Numbered from the stretch's first letter, positions 1-8,421 are shown. The stretch: 64,000 nt of DNA from Polynucleobacter sp. 31A-FELB (GCF_018882405.1 NZ_JACVOO010000010.1:1-64000); one strand, 5' to 3'. Notes: generated from the sequence alone by a model not told the origin. Made by a program: numbers and translations.

Positions 1-53
1 ACTTGATGCAATGCAAAAGCAATCTGCTCTTCTGTGAACTTTGACCTCTTCAT
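1..53 (-). CDS. IS3-family transposase OrfA, N-terminal fragment
   Basis: Seventeen codons are visible, reading MKRSKFTEEQIAFALHQ, before the window edge cuts the gene. Starts of this type (KRSKFTEEQI) are characteristic of the helix-turn-helix OrfA protein of IS3-family elements, which binds the terminal repeats and is joined to OrfB by programmed frameshifting. A strong AAGGAGGG ribosome binding site precedes the ATG at 53. Whether the full element is intact cannot be seen. Confidence 0.75.
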   Translation of the reverse strand, partial: MKRSKFTEEQIAFALHQ

Positions 54-127
54 GGCGCACCCCTCCTTAGGGATAATATCGCCGATTTTTTCTAATTTAG
101 GGTGTCCAATTTATTGGGAGGAGGTCA
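1..127 (-). mobile_element. IS3-family insertion sequence, left part only (cut by window edge)
   Basis: On the minus strand the segment begins at about 127 with TGACCTCCTCCC, a purine/pyrimidine-rich terminal repeat starting with the TG that is usual for IS3-family ends. It runs through an AAGGAGGG ribosome binding site into a transposase start typical of IS3 OrfA. The rest of the element lies outside the window, so the other inverted repeat and target duplication cannot be checked. The exact outer boundary (127) is inferred from the TG...CA rule. Confidence 0.75.
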
Positions 128-165
128 ATTGGGGTGGCTTTTTACTGGCTTGGTGAGGAGCCTAA

Positions 166-693
166 TTACTTAGACTTCTTCTTTGTTTCAGATGATTGCC
201 TAAGATGCTCTTCTATGTTTTTCTCAGCAGCATCGGCCACCTGATTAACAATTTTTCGACCCTCTTTAAACATCTTTTGCCCTGCGGTCGACATGTCATG
301 AACTACCTTAGATAACTTATCAGCATGGCCTGGAATTTTGTCTTCAACATCTTCAAGCCAGCTCACTAATGAGCTACGTACTTTTTCTAGATGTTTTTCA
401 GTACCATCAGCTGCATCATCGCCAATATCTTTTAGAACGGACTTCACTTTCTTTTGATATACGGTTGCGCGCTTTGCAGCTTCTTTAGTTGCAGATTCTT
501 GCAACTCTTTAAGCTTAGCAAGATCATTCTTGGCTGCAGACTTAGCGCTCTCCATCGCATTTTTCATGCCCCACTGCATTTCTTCTAGATGGTGTGCGCT
601 CAGATCTTTAGCAGCATCCAGCAATTTATGGGAGTACGCAAATAACTCTTTTGCCTTTTCTTGTTGCCATGCTTGTATATCTTTTTTATCCAT
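166..693 (-). CDS. Phasin-family protein
   Basis: A protein of about 175 residues rich in Ala, Lys and Glu, almost entirely predictable as amphipathic helix, with no signal peptide or membrane segment. This matches phasins, which coat polyhydroxyalkanoate granules and are usually 170-190 residues in Burkholderiales. The phasin-like part covers roughly residues 8-110; the tail is Lys-rich. The ATG at 693 is preferred because AAAGGAG lies 7 bases upstream, while an in-frame GTG six bases earlier would have almost no spacing. The 3-hydroxybutyrate dehydrogenase at 19318 fits a PHB-using organism. The call rests on composition and length, without a unique motif. Confidence 0.7.
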   Translation of the reverse strand: MDKKDIQAWQQEKAKELFAYSHKLLDAAKDLSAHHLEEMQWGMKNAMESAKSAAKNDLAKLKELQESATKEAAKRATVYQKKVKSVLKDIGDDAADGTEKHLEKVRSSLVSWLEDVEDKIPGHADKLSKVVHDMSTAGQKMFKEGRKIVNQVADAAEKNIEEHLRQSSETKKKSK

Positions 694-809
694 TACCACT
701 CTCCTTTAGGTGTATTAGGGGTTTCAGTAACCAGTAAAGCTATTCTTCCACTCTATACCCAAAATCGAGACTTGCCAATTCCCTGCTTTATAGGCATTAA
801 AATTAGGGC

Positions 810-1199
810 ATGAGTGAACGAAAAAACCCTTACGAGATTATTGGTGGCGCTGAAAAGGTTGAAGAATTGGTCGACCGTTTCTATGATTTGATGGCGCTAG
901 AAGAGCCCTTCGCAGAATTGCGAGCCATGCATTCGGAAGATCTCACGAGCTCAAGAGATAAGCTCAAACTCTTTTTATCAGGATGGTTGGGAGGCCCAGA
1001 CGTTTACTCCCCCAAATATGGTCACCCAATGTTGCGGGCCAGACATCTACCATTCAAGATTGGTCTTAAGGAACGAAATCAATGGTTAGCCTGCATGTAT
1101 CGCGCGATGGAAGATTGCGGTATTGATGGCCAGATCGGCGCTCAGCTAGAAGAGTCTTTCTTCAATACCGCTGACTGGATGAGAAACCAGCCAAACTAA
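810..1199 (+). CDS. Group II truncated haemoglobin
   Basis: 129 residues, the usual size of a 2-on-2 globin. Visible family residues are a B-helix Tyr (RFYDLM, about residue 26), the proximal His in RARHLPFKIG (about 79) and the Trp at G8 (RNQWLACM, about 92) that marks group II. These proteins bind O2, NO or peroxide with haem and act in detoxification or oxygen chemistry in the cytoplasm. It stands alone, divergent from the phasin gene and convergent with the flavoprotein at 1227, so it is probably a single-gene transcript from the 694-809 gap. Confidence 0.88.
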   Translation: MSERKNPYEIIGGAEKVEELVDRFYDLMALEEPFAELRAMHSEDLTSSRDKLKLFLSGWLGGPDVYSPKYGHPMLRARHLPFKIGLKERNQWLACMYRAMEDCGIDGQIGAQLEESFFNTADWMRNQPN

Positions 1200-1226
1200 T
1201 AGATTGCTGGGATTTTTAAGAAATCC

Positions 1227-2444
1227 TTAAAGGGATTGGGCACAAGCAAAGCCACTAGCCCAGGCCCACTGGAAGTTGTGACCTCCAAGGTGCCCAGTGA
1301 CATCAAGACACTCACCAATGAAATACAGGCCAGGATGATTTCGAGCCATCATGGTTTGCCCATCTAGATCTTTGGTATCAACTCCACCCAACATCACCTC
1401 AGCCTTTTTCCAGCCCAGCGTTCCTGCGGGCTTTACCGACCAATTAGTGATGAGCTCTTTGAGCGCCTGACGATCCTTTTTAGAAACCTCGGCCCACTTT
1501 TTGCCTAAGAGATTTTTCTGCTCAGCAAATGCTTTTGCCAAGCGTAGTGGCATCACTGAAGCTAAGATATTTTCAGTGAGTTTGAGGCGGTTATCCTCGT
1601 TATCGAATAACTCATCACAGGTGAAGCGCCCATTGGCTTCGACGGCACCAAGCCAATCAATGTGTATTGCCTCACCCTCGGCCCAATAGCTACTCGCCTG
1701 CAAGACTGCGGGGCCTGAAAGGCCTTTGTGCGTTAGGAGTAGATCTTCATTAAAGCGACAAGCGCCATAGCGATGCCCCTTTGATCCTGAAGCAATACGA
1801 ACTGGCAAACTGAGACCCGACAACTCAATCAGATTATCGAACTCACCTGAAGTAAATGACAGCGGCACCAATGCAGGACGTGGATCAACTATCTTCAATC
1901 CAAATTGCTTGGCGATATCCAAGGAATAAGCTGTTGCACCAATTGCAGGAACCGGTAAGCCGCCTGTTGCCATCACGATAGACTTGGATCTTTCGATGCC
2001 AGTATTGGTCTTCACGATCCATGTGCCAGCTTCATTGGATATCGACTCCACCGTAACCGGATGACGAATATCAACGCGTCCCTTAGCGCACTCCCCCAGT
2101 AACATCTCAATGATCTGCTTGGCAGAGTCATCACAAAATAACTGCCCTTGATGTTTCTCGTGATAGGCAATGCGATAAGACTGGACCAGCTTAATGAACT
2201 CATTTGCGGGATAGCGAGCTAAAGCACTTTTTACAAAGTTCGGATTTAGGGAGAGAAAATTTGCTGGACTGCTGTGTAGATTGGTGAAGTTACATCGACC
2301 TCCGCCACTGATGCGAATTTTTTCACACAAGACGTCGGCATGGTCCAGTACTAATACTTTTTTACCCAACTGGCCAGCAACGCCAGCGCAAAATAGCCCA
2401 GCTGCACCGCCACCGATGACGATGGCATCCCAAGATTTAGTCAT
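1227..2444 (-). CDS. HI0933/BaiN-family FAD-dependent oxidoreductase
   Basis: 405 residues. An N-terminal Rossmann motif (GGGAAG, residues 11-16) binds FAD, followed by the RISGGGRCNFTN segment characteristic of the HI0933-like family. The C-terminus has the second dinucleotide-binding stretch (GLYFIGECLDVTGHLGGHN) typical of the group. Family members reduce unidentified substrates; BaiN of gut clostridia acts on bile acids, but most proteobacterial members have no known substrate. The channel-like gene ends 3 bases upstream, so the two are probably cotranscribed. The fold and cofactor are sure, the reaction unknown. Confidence 0.88.
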   Translation of the reverse strand: MTKSWDAIVIGGGAAGLFCAGVAGQLGKKVLVLDHADVLCEKIRISGGGRCNFTNLHSSPANFLSLNPNFVKSALARYPANEFIKLVQSYRIAYHEKHQGQLFCDDSAKQIIEMLLGECAKGRVDIRHPVTVESISNEAGTWIVKTNTGIERSKSIVMATGGLPVPAIGATAYSLDIAKQFGLKIVDPRPALVPLSFTSGEFDNLIELSGLSLPVRIASGSKGHRYGACRFNEDLLLTHKGLSGPAVLQASSYWAEGEAIHIDWLGAVEANGRFTCDELFDNEDNRLKLTENILASVMPLRLAKAFAEQKNLLGKKWAEVSKKDRQALKELITNWSVKPAGTLGWKKAEVMLGGVDTKDLDGQTMMARNHPGLYFIGECLDVTGHLGGHNFQWAWASGFACAQSL

Positions 2445-2447
2445 GAC

Positions 2448-2963
2448 TCACTTGTAGCGTTCAATAACTTCAGATGGCAGCTTGAGTTTTTGCATATGCA
2501 AACGGGTGTAGGCTTGACGGAAATTCTTAGTCATGGAGATCATGACGGATGCAGTCCAAGCAAAAGCAAACATTCCGGAGAAGGCAATAATGACTGCCAA
2601 CATCTTCCAACCATTTGGCAGGAGGTCGTCCATAAAGCCCATCGCCGTATAGGTGCTGCCACTAAACAAAATGCTCTCACCTAAATTAGGCAAGAGATTA
2701 AATGCTCTCAATGAGATTCCCCAAAGAACGATCTCAAAGAGATGGATCAAAAATAAACACAGTACGCTGACATAAAAAACGAAAGCCACCGAAGAGTACT
2801 TATGCTCTGAAAGATACAGAAATGACTTCACCTCGTAGCGCTTTGCAATTTGAAGCAAGGCAACTCCATGCACTAGCATCACAACTAAAAGCATGGCAAT
2901 ACCGAACAAATAGGCCGGCAGATCCAGTTCGGAGGTCAGGTGTACGGTATTGGAGATAGTCAT
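2448..2963 (-). CDS. Ion-channel-like membrane protein with altered selectivity filter
   Basis: 171 residues with about four hydrophobic segments (roughly 14-38, 56-82, 88-108 and 120-146). Between the last two lies STYTAMGFMDDLLPNGWKML, which aligns by eye to the pore loop of small bacterial two-TM potassium channels, where TTVGYGD or TTLGYGD is expected. Here the filter reads TAMGFMD, so potassium selectivity cannot be assumed. No ligand-binding domain is present. It lies 3 bases before the HI0933-like gene in the same direction. It could be a diverged K+ channel or a structural relative with another role. Confidence 0.65.
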   Translation of the reverse strand: MTISNTVHLTSELDLPAYLFGIAMLLVVMLVHGVALLQIAKRYEVKSFLYLSEHKYSSVAFVFYVSVLCLFLIHLFEIVLWGISLRAFNLLPNLGESILFSGSTYTAMGFMDDLLPNGWKMLAVIIAFSGMFAFAWTASVMISMTKNFRQAYTRLHMQKLKLPSEVIERYK

Positions 2964-3000
2964 AGTGTCTGAGTACCTATTTTACAGTTCTCATGCGCAT

Positions 3001-3858
3001 TTAGGCCAACTGATACCAGTCGCGAATCACCGCCCAAGCCTCAGGCGCAGTCTCCACAAAGTGGATTAAATCCATATCCACTTGATCTATTACCCCATAC
3101 TCCAACATCCGCTTGAAGCTAACAACCTCTTGCCAAAATGTCTTTCCAACCAAAATGATCGGAAAACGCTCTACCTTTTTGGTTTGCATCAAGGTTAAAA
3201 CCTCAAACAACTCATCAAAAGAGCCAAAGCCCCCTGGATAGGCAACAATCGCCCTCGCCCTGAGCATGAAATGCATTTTGCGAATAGCGAAATAGTGGAA
3301 GCGAAAACTCAAACCAGGCGTGAGATAGGGGTTGGGGTGCTGCTCTCGAGGCAAGCTGATATTAAAACCAATACTCTGATCCCCCGCTTCAAACGCACCA
3401 CGATTTGCAGCCTCCATAATTCCGGGGCCACCGCCCGTAGCAATATGCAATTTATTTCGATCTTCAGATTGGGTGGCGTTATAGCCCGCAACGATTGCCC
3501 CGAATTCTCTTGCGGAATCGTAGTACTTGCAGTGAAGCAATGCTTGCTGAGCCTCGGCTATGGCTTCCCCTGTTTTTGCATTCTTTTCTAACTCTTGCGC
3601 TTTTTCAGAGCTCACAAAGCGAGTGGACCCAAAGACGGTAATCGTGTGCTCAATGCCACGCTCATGCAAGAGTATTTCTGGCTTCAATAACTCCAGCTGA
3701 AAACGCAGACCTAAAGTTTCACGGCGAGCTAAAAAAGCCTGATCATCAAAAGCAAATCGATAGGAGTCTTCAGAAGTATCTTCCGCCAGTTGGCTTTTCT
3801 GCAGATTCAGAAAATCAGTAATGGTTTGGGAGTTATTTACGGGGAGTCTTGGACTCAT
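3001..3858 (-). CDS. LOG-family protein (TIGR00730-like nucleotide 5'-monophosphate phosphoribohydrolase)
   Basis: 285 residues. The hallmark PGGFGSFDE at 208-216 matches the PGGxGTxxE motif of LOG proteins, and the nucleotide-binding GGGPGIMEA is at 142-150. Family members release the base from cytokinin riboside monophosphates or purine nucleotides; old annotations as lysine decarboxylase are wrong. This is the longer proteobacterial form, with about 70 residues before the core, resembling YgdH/PpnN more than the 190-residue plant type. It is cytoplasmic, with no signal peptide. It is followed by the 2448-2444 gene pair in the same direction after 37 bases. Confidence 0.87.
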   Translation of the reverse strand: MSPRLPVNNSQTITDFLNLQKSQLAEDTSEDSYRFAFDDQAFLARRETLGLRFQLELLKPEILLHERGIEHTITVFGSTRFVSSEKAQELEKNAKTGEAIAEAQQALLHCKYYDSAREFGAIVAGYNATQSEDRNKLHIATGGGPGIMEAANRGAFEAGDQSIGFNISLPREQHPNPYLTPGLSFRFHYFAIRKMHFMLRARAIVAYPGGFGSFDELFEVLTLMQTKKVERFPIILVGKTFWQEVVSFKRMLEYGVIDQVDMDLIHFVETAPEAWAVIRDWYQLA

Positions 3859-4065
3859 ATTTGCGCCTTTATTCCAAGCTTTAAAATGGTCTGCCTTGAA
3901 TCCTGGTCATTATCACTGAGCCAATGAGGCTGAGGGAGATCACCTCTAAATCAGTATTACTACCTAGAATATTGCATTAATTTGGCATCTAGGGCTTATT
4001 CGGATTTACCGCCAGCGCTTCAGGAGTTAATATTAGAGGATATTAACCAAACCGAAGGAAAAGCA

Positions 4066-4266
4066 ATGAGCAACCGTTCAATCATCATCATGGTACTAGT
4101 ATTAGTTGGTGCCACAGCCTATTTACTCCTCAAAGGCGACGGCGACATTGATATGGGTGGCGAGAAGCATGGTGCTGAAGCAGCACACATGGAAGAAGCT
4201 AAGAAAGATGCTCCTGCAGCTCCAGTTGCACCTGCAGCAGCTCCAGCAGCTGACGCTAAGAAATAA
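4066..4266 (+). CDS. Small membrane-anchored Ala/Pro-rich protein
   Basis: 66 residues: one N-terminal transmembrane helix (about residues 4-23, IIIMVLVLVGATAYLLL), then an acidic/His-containing stretch and a tail of Ala, Pro and Lys. The ATG at 4066 is chosen because AAGGAA lies six bases upstream; a longer in-frame TTG at 3982 has no ribosome binding site. Topology suggests a tail facing the periplasm. A strong terminator follows directly, so this is a single-gene transcript. No known domain is recognised. Similar low-complexity tails occur at 8433 and 38827. Confidence 0.7.
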   Translation: MSNRSIIIMVLVLVGATAYLLLKGDGDIDMGGEKHGAEAAHMEEAKKDAPAAPVAPAAAPAADAKK

Positions 4267-4283
4267 TCTCTTCTCGAGAAAAA

Positions 4284-4310
4284 TAAGCCGCGGTTCGCCG
4301 CGGTTTTTTT
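4284..4310 (+). terminator. Rho-independent terminator after the 66-residue membrane protein
   Basis: Perfect six-base-pair stem CCGCGG / CCGCGG (4288-4293 and 4298-4303) with a stable TTCG tetraloop, followed by seven or more T residues. It lies about 20 bases after the stop codon. Confidence 0.93.
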
Positions 4311-4339
4311 ATAACTATTTTTAGTCACCCCCCCCTCCA

Positions 4340-5071
4340 ATGAATAAACTCGATCCTTCATTACTCAGCTCTTTTGCCCCAACTGGCAGCTTGCGAGTTG
4401 GCATCAATTTAGGCAACCCCCTGTTGGCCAGCTTAGATGGAGATACCCCCAAAGGTATTACTGTCGACATAGCAAATCACATTGCTAGCAAATTAGAGCT
4501 CCCAATTACTTTTACCTGCTATCAAATGGCGGGCGCCACGGTTGATGCCGTTAAGGCAGGAGATGTGGATTTGGTATTTGTGGCAATTGACCCCGTTCGT
4601 GGAGCAGACATCAGTTACACCCCTGCATATATCCAGATTGAAGGCGCCTATATGGTGAAAGACTCTTCTCCGCTGACCAAGAATGAAGATGTTGATGTTG
4701 CTGGTAATGAGATTGTTGTTGGCAAAGGCAGCGCTTACGATCTTTACCTTACTCGTGAAATCAAACAAGCCAGCCTGCTACGTTCCGCCAATTCCCAAGC
4801 AGTGGTGGATGACTTTATGTCCGGGTCTGGAAACGTTGCCGCCGGAGTGAAGCAGCAATTAGAGAGTGATGCGCAACGTTATGAAGGCTTACGTATGCTT
4901 CCAGGTAGATTTATGGTGATCAATCAGGCCATTGGCACGCCTAAGGCGCGGGTCGATTTTGAAAAAATAACCGCCTACCTCAGTAGCGTGATTCAGGAGC
5001 TAAAAAATTCTGGGCTTATTGCCGAGGCAATGCTCCGTCACAAGGTTCAGGGCGCTAAAGTAGCTGATTAA
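4340..5071 (+). CDS. Family-3 solute-binding-like protein without a signal peptide
   Basis: 243 residues with the bacterial extracellular solute-binding family 3 fold: GSLRVGINLGNPL near the start (about 17-29), the lobe-crossing DLVFVAIDPVR (about 84) and KGSAYDLYL (about 137). Such proteins normally work in the periplasm for polar amino-acid ABC transporters. Here translation begins a few residues before the mature fold, an in-frame stop lies just upstream (4322-4324), and no signal sequence is present, so the product should be cytoplasmic. There is no transporter gene nearby. The start follows a run of eight C with no purine-rich ribosome binding site. Confidence 0.75.
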   Translation: MNKLDPSLLSSFAPTGSLRVGINLGNPLLASLDGDTPKGITVDIANHIASKLELPITFTCYQMAGATVDAVKAGDVDLVFVAIDPVRGADISYTPAYIQIEGAYMVKDSSPLTKNEDVDVAGNEIVVGKGSAYDLYLTREIKQASLLRSANSQAVVDDFMSGSGNVAAGVKQQLESDAQRYEGLRMLPGRFMVINQAIGTPKARVDFEKITAYLSSVIQELKNSGLIAEAMLRHKVQGAKVAD

Positions 5072-5074
5072 ATA

Positions 5075-6490
5075 TCAGCAAGTGTAAGAATGTAAGCGCT
5101 CTGGAATAATGACATTCTTCCACTCCAACTCTTCCCGGATTGATTGGGCTAAAACGGCAGAAGCCTCGGGCTCTCCATGAACTACAAACACGGATTGCGG
5201 TGCTGATTTAAAACCTCGCAACCAATCCAATAGTCCAGCCTGATCAGCATGGGCGGATAAGCCACCAATTGTATGAATCGAAGCGCGAACCGCAACCTCT
5301 TCACCAAAGAGGCGCACCTTAGCCGCCTTATCCACCAAGCGACGACCTAAGCTGCCATAGGCCTGAAATCCAGTAATCACAATTGCATTTTGCGCGTGCG
5401 GCAAATTATTCTGCAAATGATGAACAATGCGGCCTGCGTCACACATACCGCTCGCTGAAATAATAATTGCCCCGCCCTTGATCTTGTTCAAGGCCTTAGA
5501 TTCTTCTACGTCTGCTATGAACCTCAGATCTACTGCACCTGGGTTCTTTTTAAACCATTCAAAGGTTGACTGTGACTCTTTATCCAACTGCGAAAAGAAA
5601 TGCTGAGTCAAATGAGTAGCGGCGGTCGCCATTGGAGAGTCAACCCAAATACTGAGATGAGGCAATAAATTGCGCCTCACCAAATCAATCAGTAGAAACA
5701 AAATCTCTTGAGTACGACCCACAGCAAATGCGGGGATCACAATATTGCCATGTGCACTCAAGGTGCTAGTGATGACATCAATGAATTCAGACTCGGTATC
5801 TGCCAAAGTTTTATGCAGCCGATCACCATAGGTTGACTCCACTACTACTACATCAGCCTGCTCGATCCTAGTGGGATCGGGCATCAATAGCTTCCCCTTC
5901 ATGCCAATATCCCCAGAAAAAACACAGCGCTTTGTCTTGGCATGATCTTCGGTAACATCGATCACGGCAATTGCTGATCCCAGAATATGCCCCGCATTCT
6001 GAAACTCGAGATTAATGCCTCGGCTCAGTTCTAGCGTTTTTCCATAAGGAAGTATTTCGCATTGCCCAAGAGCAAGCTCCGCCTCCTCCATAGAGTACAA
6101 AGCCACCGGTAGCTCACCGCGCCACTTACCAGCCTTTTGTCTACGCTCTGCCCGCTCTACATCAGAGCGCTGCAAATGCGCGCTGTCGGGGAGCATAATT
6201 TTTAGCAGCTCAAATGTCGCATCAGTGCAATAAATGGGGCCCGTAAAACCTTGAGCACAGAGTCTGGGTAATAAGCCGCTGTGATCAATGTGTGCATGCG
6301 TTAGCACGACGAAATCAATTTCTTTAGGGGAAAACGGTAAAGGCTCGAGATTCTTTGCGGTTGCCTCGCGCCCACCCTGAAACATGCCAAAGTCCACCAT
6401 GAAGCGAATTTCACGCCCACCCACAAGAGCCTCAACAGAATGCCTTGAACCGGTAACCTCGCCTGCTGCACCAAGAAATTGTATTTTCAT
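5075..6490 (-). CDS. Metallo-beta-lactamase/beta-CASP/RMMBL hydrolase (RNA-processing exonuclease type)
   Basis: 471 residues. Zinc motif HAHIDH at 65-70, further metal ligands in the GDIGMKG region, and the C-terminal RMMBL signature (LSAHADQAGLLDWL) followed by FVVHGEPEAS. The layout is that of bacterial CPSF73-like beta-CASP nucleases such as TTHA0252, which cut or trim RNA. Its length is normal for the family. It is convergent with the solute-binding-like gene (3 bases apart) and divergent from nnrD. The substrate in this organism is unknown; it could also be a cytosolic hydrolase of another polymer. Confidence 0.85.
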   Translation of the reverse strand: MKIQFLGAAGEVTGSRHSVEALVGGREIRFMVDFGMFQGGREATAKNLEPLPFSPKEIDFVVLTHAHIDHSGLLPRLCAQGFTGPIYCTDATFELLKIMLPDSAHLQRSDVERAERRQKAGKWRGELPVALYSMEEAELALGQCEILPYGKTLELSRGINLEFQNAGHILGSAIAVIDVTEDHAKTKRCVFSGDIGMKGKLLMPDPTRIEQADVVVVESTYGDRLHKTLADTESEFIDVITSTLSAHGNIVIPAFAVGRTQEILFLLIDLVRRNLLPHLSIWVDSPMATAATHLTQHFFSQLDKESQSTFEWFKKNPGAVDLRFIADVEESKALNKIKGGAIIISASGMCDAGRIVHHLQNNLPHAQNAIVITGFQAYGSLGRRLVDKAAKVRLFGEEVAVRASIHTIGGLSAHADQAGLLDWLRGFKSAPQSVFVVHGEPEASAVLAQSIREELEWKNVIIPERLHSYTC

Positions 6491-6552
6491 TGTTAAAGGA
6501 TACTCCCGATAAAATCCATTGTTAAGCCACTCATTAGAGCGATACTATTCAA

Positions 6553-7434
6553 ATGAATCCCCCTACCGAACTGAGATCTCTCGAGCTGATCACTCGTCTT
6601 AAACGAGCACCCTCAGAACATAAAGGGAATGCTGGCAAGGTGCTACTGATTGGCGGTGCACCTGGCATGGCTGGCGCCCTGATGTTGTCTGGCAGCGCTG
6701 CACTTCACTTAGGAGCCGGCTGGACTATTCTGGAAATGCTCGACCCTACAGCCGCTCATGCTATGCCAGAACAGGCCGAGCTCATGGTTCGCTTGGCCAG
6801 CTTTAATGCCCAAGAACAATTAGAAGCTACCGCACCCGATGTAATTGCAATTGGACCTGGCTTAGGTTTTTCTGCGCTGGCTCGGGATTGGTTGATAGCT
6901 TCTTTACGCTACCCAAAAGTTCCGCTAGTCATCGATGCTGATGCGCTCAATCTCATTGCCGATACCCCCGAGTATCTGGATCTACTGAAAGAACGCAATC
7001 AGGCGCTTCCGGGCATGAGTATTTTGACTCCACATCCTGGTGAAGCCGCACATCTTCTGAATACGACAGCTTCGGATATCCAGGCAAACCGACTTGGAGC
7101 CCTATCTGAATTAGTCAGACTCACCAACTCCATTGTGGTTCTCAAAGGCCAACATACGCTGATTGCCTCTCCTACTCATTTAGCAGTGCAATGCGCGGAA
7201 GGTAATCCCGGTATGGCCGTCGGTGGAATGGGCGATGTGTTAACCGGCACGATTGCAGCGATCGCCGCCCAAGGGCTGCATCACAATCTCAATCTGTGGG
7301 AGGCTGGCTGCATTGGGGTTCAACTCCATGCATCAGCAGCGGATAGTTTGGTAGCTAAGGACATTGGTCCGATTGGACTTACTCCATCAGAGGTCATTTT
7401 GGAAATGCGGAGTCTTCTGAATAAGCTGTTATAA
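6553..7434 (+). CDS. nnrD: ADP-dependent (S)-NAD(P)H-hydrate dehydratase
   Basis: 293 residues forming a ribokinase-like carbohydrate-kinase fold. Signature stretches are TPHPGEAAHLL (about 157-168) and GNPGMAVGGMGDVLTG starting at residue 217, the ADP/NADHX site of the YjeF C-terminal domain. It repairs hydrated NAD(P)H. The epimerase (NnrE, YjeF N-terminal) domain that is often fused in bacteria is absent, so the epimerase must be elsewhere. A transporter gene follows after 6 bases and is probably cotranscribed. The start is the ATG at 6553, with no alternative of similar quality. Confidence 0.9.
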   Translation: MNPPTELRSLELITRLKRAPSEHKGNAGKVLLIGGAPGMAGALMLSGSAALHLGAGWTILEMLDPTAAHAMPEQAELMVRLASFNAQEQLEATAPDVIAIGPGLGFSALARDWLIASLRYPKVPLVIDADALNLIADTPEYLDLLKERNQALPGMSILTPHPGEAAHLLNTTASDIQANRLGALSELVRLTNSIVVLKGQHTLIASPTHLAVQCAEGNPGMAVGGMGDVLTGTIAAIAAQGLHHNLNLWEAGCIGVQLHASAADSLVAKDIGPIGLTPSEVILEMRSLLNKLL

Positions 7435-7440
7435 AACAGC

Positions 7441-8421
7441 ATGCAATCAGCCAGCGGAATTCTGCAACATCGTCGTTATGTCTACGGTCTCTTTATGGCC
7501 GGCTTGGGCTCAGTTCTATTTTCCGGAAAAGCGATTCTGATCAAGCTCGCATTTGGCTATGGCGCAAATGCGGAGACCTTAATTGCCTTGCGGATGCTGA
7601 TGGCCCTCCCTCTTTTCTGGGGAATTTATTGGTGGCAAGCACGCAGACAAGCCATGAGTCCGCTAACTTGGCGAGATCAGGTGAAGATATTTGCCTTGGG
7701 ATTTATGGGCTACTTTCTTTCCAGTTACCTAGACTTTCTGGGGCTGCAATATATTTCCGTTGGCTTAGAACGCATTGTTCTTTATCTCACTCCAACTATC
7801 GTCTTGTTGATTTCTTATTTTGTATTAAATAAATCTATTAGTCGCTTGCAATGGTATGCGCTTGTTGTTGGATATCTTGGTGTGATTGTGGTCTTCATTC
7901 AGGATGCCAGCTCGACGGGTTCTTTGGCTGTGCTCGGCATGTTGCTGGTCTTTGCCAGCGCATGTTCATATGCAATCTACATGATTGGTTCCGGAGAAAT
8001 GGTGAAGCGCGTAGGTAGCGTGCGCTTAGTGGTCTACGCTAGTTCCGCATCTGCGCTTCTGAGCGTCATTCAAATTCTGATTTACGATCCCGCGGCTGTA
8101 TTTGTACAGGTACATCAGATCTATTGGCTCAGCCTACTCAATGCCAGTCTGTGCACCGTCATTCCGATGCTGTTAATCATGATTGCGATCAATCGCATCG
8201 GCTCACCCCTCGTTGCGCAAGCCGGAATACTGGGCCCCGTCTCAACGCTATTTATGGGCTGGATTGTGTTGTCCGAACCAATCACCTGGATTCAGGTGGG
8301 CGGGATGAGTTTGGTGATGGGGGCGATGTGGCTGCTGGTACGCAACAATGCGCCAGAAAAGCAAAAGGGGCTGAATTCCACAAAGCCCTTAGACCTTGAG
8401 GGATCCGACCCCCTAACTTAA
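7441..8421 (+). CDS. EamA-family (DMT) transporter
   Basis: 326 residues with ten predicted transmembrane helices in two EamA repeats (roughly 15-150 and 160-300), and a short charged C-terminal tail. Drug/metabolite transporters of this group export amino acids or metabolites; the substrate cannot be predicted. It lies 6 bases behind nnrD in the same direction. It converges on the small secreted protein ending at 8433. A second, unrelated DMT transporter is encoded at 10746. Confidence 0.87.
   Translation: MQSASGILQHRRYVYGLFMAGLGSVLFSGKAILIKLAFGYGANAETLIALRMLMALPLFWGIYWWQARRQAMSPLTWRDQVKIFALGFMGYFLSSYLDFLGLQYISVGLERIVLYLTPTIVLLISYFVLNKSISRLQWYALVVGYLGVIVVFIQDASSTGSLAVLGMLLVFASACSYAIYMIGSGEMVKRVGSVRLVVYASSASALLSVIQILIYDPAAVFVQVHQIYWLSLLNASLCTVIPMLLIMIAINRIGSPLVAQAGILGPVSTLFMGWIVLSEPITWIQVGGMSLVMGAMWLLVRNNAPEKQKGLNSTKPLDLEGSDPLT

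Noticed and set aside
1200..1230. Possible terminator GGATTT...AAATCC between the truncated haemoglobin and flavoprotein genes
   Set aside because: AT-rich six-pair stem without a clear T-run; weak stability.
4119..4361. Minus-strand 80-codon frame with a GGAGGGGGG sequence near its start
   Set aside because: The apparent ribosome binding site is the complement of the C8 run, and the frame crosses a clear terminator and the antisense of an Ala/Pro-rich gene.
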